Source: Chondrosia reniformis (taxonomy: Eukaryota; Porifera; Demospongiae; Chondrillida; Chondrillidae). From it: a DNA stretch of 64,000 nucleotides. This document shows, piece after piece, positions 61,601 to 64,000 of this stretch (position 1 is the stretch's first letter; each line of letters starts with the position of its first letter). The notes beneath the pieces are model-generated. The model ran no database searches, was not told where the DNA came from, and was given only the letters and a program-made list of their open reading frames with translations. Position numbers and translations under genes: made by a program. The stretch is from contig OX359194.1 of NCBI GenBank assembly GCA_947172415.1, positions 5,766,001 to 5,830,000 on the forward strand, in the 5' to 3' direction.

Positions 61601-63740
61601 GTTACATACAGTAGAATCTCATTATAACAAAATTGCTTATAGTGAATGTCTCAGTATAGTGAAATACTTTGCTAACCCCAGCAAAGGTTGCATACTCTTA
61701 TATACATTCAATATAGTGAATATTCGATATACTGTAAGGAACTAATTTCGGCCTTTGAGCTTCACTATAATGAGATTCCACTGTATATTGCATACCTACG
61801 TACTGTACTACTGATTGTGCACATATATACTGTACAAAGATCAACAATCCAATTTCACCAAACGTATGAATAATCTACTGTACATGCTATGCCTACTCTG
61901 TAATAAATTAAAAAGCCTATAGGGAACTAAACCTGGTGAGAGCTTTGGATGAGGATGCAGGAGTCTTCTTTTTCTTTATTTGGTCCACTGGGCCAGACAG
62001 CTGTTTCTGAGAATTTCATCTTTCATCAGTGACCCCAGGAATCTTTGTCTTTTTCTTGATATTTTGTGAATCCTTGGAATTAGGCATGTCATAAATTATA
62101 TATGCTATACTCATTAATTTTATGGGGAGTGCACTGCACAAGCTGGTTGTATACATGCATATTGTGTTGGTTAACCAACGAGGGAGAGTCTTGCAATATG
62201 AAGACCCTTGCTTACTTGATCAATAACTTTTGAGGCATTTTGCTGAAGGTGAAATATTTTAGCTAGCTTTGCAAACTCCAAAATGGGAGTGCCATATTCA
62301 TTAATATTACCCTGGTTAAAGAATTCATTTTAGCCCAATAATCCAACAAGTATACGTTTAGATAATAGGGATTTCTTCTATCTGTGCCAAACCTATATTT
62401 GAGGTGGTTTATCTTTTACTTTTTTTGAGCTTCTAGAGATGTAGTTGGTTCTTTAGGATTTGGACATTTCAACCCTGGGGGGTTTCGCATCAGCCGCTGA
62501 AGAAGACTCCCAGGGTCAAAATGTCCAAATCCCTAAAAGAACCAACTGCATCTCTAGACACTCAAAAGACTAAAAGATGAGCCATCTCAAAGAAAAGCAT
62601 ATACGTATATAGTACGTAGGTATACACATAGTAGGTAGAAGTACCTAGAATAGTGTAGCCATATATACGTAGTTACCTTGTACACACATATACATACAAT
62701 AGGTCCTACTTGTGTATATCTTAATATGCTGGTATCAATTCTCTGTGAAGGTTATCTTGAAGGAGAGCTGCAGCGATGGCATGATGGATACAATGATGTC
62801 TACGTTAATGTCGTGGAGTATAGGTTGTCAGAGGCTTTCACAACTTTCAAGAAGACAAAAGATGATGATTTTGTGAAGAAGAGCATTAACAGGTTTGCTG
62901 TTCTTCAATAATGTATGTCTACCCATTCTAACAGGCTATAAATAGGAAGTATTCAAACTGTATTCAAAATAACGTTGTGAATGGCCATATACAATAATCA
63001 ATTGTATACTTTCCCATACTCTATTTGTATTTTCCTCAGCCTCATATTAATGTTATTGGTATGTCGATGTACTATGTAGCATGCCGATACACTATACTGC
63101 CTATCTGCCAGTACATCTGTATGGACAAATGGTCAAACACAGTGAAGGCTGTGAAGTATTACAAAAGTGTGGACACATTGAAGAGTATGCACGGTTCTTG
63201 CGTAACAACATCCATAGCTCATCAGACCCCCTCAAGCTAAAAGCTGCACTTTGGGCACTGGTGAGTGTATAGAGTGTGCTAGTTTGTAGTATGACATGGT
63301 TGGTTACTTTACAGGTTGCCTGGAGGGACCAGTTCAAAGAGTGATATGCACACTTTCCACTGTAATGTGCAGCCTAGAAGTTTTAATGAAACATTTACAA
63401 AACGGACATTTAAGGGCCACCTGCAAAATACGTACATATATACAATGCAGATTTTGTTATTTTAGTACTAAATATTGTCTGGAGGTTGTGGGAAAGTGGA
63501 CATATTGAAGGGATTTACACTGTTAGAGATTGAGTTTCATTTTTTGTATCATAGGATCATTATGTTGAAAGTAGTAATAACTAGTGTTTTATTTTATATT
63601 TTGTCCATACTTTATGGTATATATTTCCTGTAGGGTCACACAGGAACTTCGGTTGAAGGACTGGATCTACTGATGGATGAAGGAGTCATTCATGACTTTA
63701 TTAGATTAGTAGAGTCTCATGATACTTTAAGTGTTAGAGG
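49624..63740 (+). CDS. RICTOR, mTORC2 subunit (5' part)
   Basis: Armadillo/HEAT-repeat scaffold that defines mTOR complex 2. The N-terminal ~935 residues are seen; the gene runs off the right edge. Exons: ~49775-49879, 50481-50542, ~50719-50826, 51258-51321, 51615-51741, 52241-52499, 52884-53073, 53433-53520, 53935-54173, 55227-55324, 57991-58090, 58362-58505, 59342-59524, 59732-59788, 59877-60013, 60526-60748, 61079-61147, 61475-61595, 62751-62892, 63080-63260, 63634-63740. Phases agree from 50481 on except around 50580-50719. Recognition: NQREVERMQALRF, SVRATILLGEL, CLEELHEMRKKG, QQWNWTILRTL, YATKHLRVLLR, DILDEACED, LPVHLYGQMVKH and LKAALWAL, all in human RICTOR order. The start is uncertain: ATG at 49624 (MASER, donor after AGAG) joined to the exon at ~49775 keeps frame, but other starts are possible. 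Confidence 0.96.
54545..54905. mobile_element. Complex foldback repeat in a RICTOR intron
   Basis: Repeated blocks with AAAGTATTCTCAGAATACAT and GTTCCTAAGAA occur on the left in one orientation. They occur two to three times on the right in the other, meeting at a perfect centre GTTCCTAAGAATTCTTAGGAAC split at about 54685. It is MITE-like and non-coding. Confidence 0.85.
55895..56090. mobile_element. Foldback family fragment
   Basis: Contains AAAGGATCATTCTTTGACTT and CACTGAAGAAGACCC, as in the more complete element at 57712-57915. The right arm is missing. Confidence 0.55.
56110..56280. repeat. ~19-bp minisatellite
   Basis: About eight units of TTGTTCCCTATAGGTATAT with small variations, in the same RICTOR intron as the nested DNRLRE gene. 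Confidence 0.85.
56771..57472 (-). CDS. Secreted collagen-like + DNRLRE domain protein (nested)
   Basis: Single uninterrupted frame of 233 residues inside the RICTOR intron 55325-57990, on the opposite strand. A signal peptide (MKLELFLCLIIGVLLNEATA) is followed by a short collagen-like Gly-X-Y run (GPSGPAGDLGPPGPPGP). The remainder is a DNRLRE-type beta-sandwich domain: KDTTLERNANLGS, RFVVQFSSI, a middle RVLRYWNEATIG, FDVTAAAKAWANG and NYGILVRD, ending in LEVVC. DNRLRE modules are typical of extracellular, often carbohydrate-associated, proteins and are common in prokaryotes. Four to five Cys suggest disulphides. A second GSSGPAG motif is in the middle. No introns, unlike its neighbours, so a retrocopy or transferred origin is possible. 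Likely extracellular matrix; the ligand is unknown. Confidence 0.8.
   Translation of the reverse strand: MKLELFLCLIIGVLLNEATAGPSGPAGDLGPPGPPGPAPRCSYLRTLKYYATKDTTLERNANLGSFQYLLVGQHIYYPIKRFVVQFSSITSRCTILRATMYLKYAYAHKASFVSSSQAPLIDRPLCTHRVLRYWNEATIGSSGPAGLPLGSGADSTCMSTVVLTSSNGFLPDQRSDKYVAFDVTAAAKAWANGSRNYGILVRDINENTLGWDRRFYSRESSYKPYLEVVCCYT
57712..57915. mobile_element. Complete foldback element in RICTOR intron
   Basis: Best-preserved two-tailed member of the family. The left tail is AAGGATTTCTTCTAACTGTC, the right tail is its near complement (CGACACAGTTAGAAAAATTC), with inner arms GGATCATCTTTCGACTTTTAG and complement. Centre contains CACTGAAGAAGATCC. Confidence 0.85.
59130..59260. repeat. Dispersed repeat with GAACGTTTCGACC core
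   Basis: Second copy of the repeat at 29497-29592. It also contains TTGAGACTCAACAATAATTG upstream, a sequence found inverted near 15252 beside another CTTATCACTTCATAC. Confidence 0.75.
60065..60230. mobile_element. Foldback family fragment
   Basis: Inner block GACATTTTGACCCCGTGAG, arm AAGTCAAAAAAGATGACCC and tail GATGCAGTTAGACGAATTC, in a RICTOR intron. The left tail is missing. Confidence 0.65.
62352..62600. mobile_element. Foldback element in RICTOR intron
   Basis: Left tail GGGATTTCTTCTATCTGTGCC, arms of about 95 bp with AACCAACTGCATCTCTAGA and complement, centre CATCAGCCGCTGAAGAAGAC. The right tail is lost. Confidence 0.85.
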
Positions 63741-63794
63741 GTCAGTTCATACACTGATTCAGCTTGTATTCCATTTATGACCCTCCATGTGATG

Positions 63795-64000
63795 AGAAGG
63801 GGAACAAGTGGTAGGAGGTGTGGTGAATGAGTGGTAGGAGGGTGGGTGAATGAGTGGTAGGAGAGTGGGTGAACAAGTGGTAGGAGGTGTGGTGAATGAG
63901 TGGTAGGAGAGTGGGTGAACGAGTGGTAGGAGGGTGGGTGAACAAGTGGTAGGAGGGTGGGTGAATGAGTGGTAGGAGAGTGGGTGAACAAGTGGTAGGA
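63795..64000 (+). repeat. ~21-23-bp minisatellite, runs off window
   Basis: Units such as GTGGTAGGAGGGTGGGTGAA with variants, beginning about 55 bp after the last visible RICTOR exon. It opens a His/Ser/Pro-rich spurious frame on the minus strand. Confidence 0.95.

Noticed and set aside
63040..63052. Small RICTOR exon coding PHIN
   Set aside because: The phases fit only if the previous exon is joined directly to 63080; the PH resemblance to human RPHVYLP is probably chance.
63734..63991. His/Ser/Thr/Pro-rich repeat protein
   Set aside because: Antisense reading of the terminal minisatellite.

Overview
This window is animal nuclear DNA. It is AT-rich, with many short introns (about 50-600 bp), GT-AG splice sites and no operons. 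The best guess is a demosponge (Amphimedon-like). The support is compact genes, metazoan-only families (RICTOR, PLAT-lipoxygenase, Death/CARD-like folds) and divergence from vertebrate proteins; the species is inferred, not shown.

Left part (1-15.8 kb). The window opens in copy A of a segmental duplication (1-3270). It ends in a gutted LTA4H copy that keeps exons 1, 8, 9 and 10. A minus-strand F-BAR gene fragment (4.2-7.4 kb) follows, with a 24-bp minisatellite in an intron. Next come two convergent, near-identical secreted von Willebrand A (vWA) genes (8.7-10.4 kb plus, 11.5-14.4 kb minus). They form an inverted duplication, and the minus copy has gained a second vWA exon.

Middle left (15.8-31.1 kb). 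Copy B of the duplication leads into a complete 20-exon leukotriene A4 hydrolase gene. About 1 kb downstream, on the same strand, is a complete 7-exon animal lipoxygenase. This places two eicosanoid-pathway families side by side. The lipoxygenase has Asn where the first iron-ligand His should be and lacks the C-terminal Ile ligand. The LTA4H has Phe at the position of human Tyr378.

Middle (31-38 kb) is gene-poor. It has a GC-richer, TATA-preceded, probably spliced non-coding transcript candidate at 33.3-34.1 kb, a transposon with inverted ends, and a possible tiny mitochondrial-protein gene.

Immune-like cluster (38.6-49.4 kb, all minus). A Death + CARD-like adaptor gene is followed by two tandemly duplicated genes that fuse the same CARD-like module to a nucleosidase/phosphorylase (PNP_UDP_1/MTAN superfamily) domain. 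The shared module suggests an adaptor-effector signalling set in which a nucleotide-cleaving enzyme is recruited through death-fold contacts. This is the most interesting system here. The left effector copy has lost a splice donor and carries a frameshift, while the right copy looks intact.

Right part (49.6-64 kb). RICTOR, the mTORC2 subunit, reads plus and runs off the right edge. One of its introns hosts an intronless minus-strand gene for a secreted collagen-like/DNRLRE protein. Inverted-repeat (foldback) elements of one recurring family are scattered through LTA4H and RICTOR introns.
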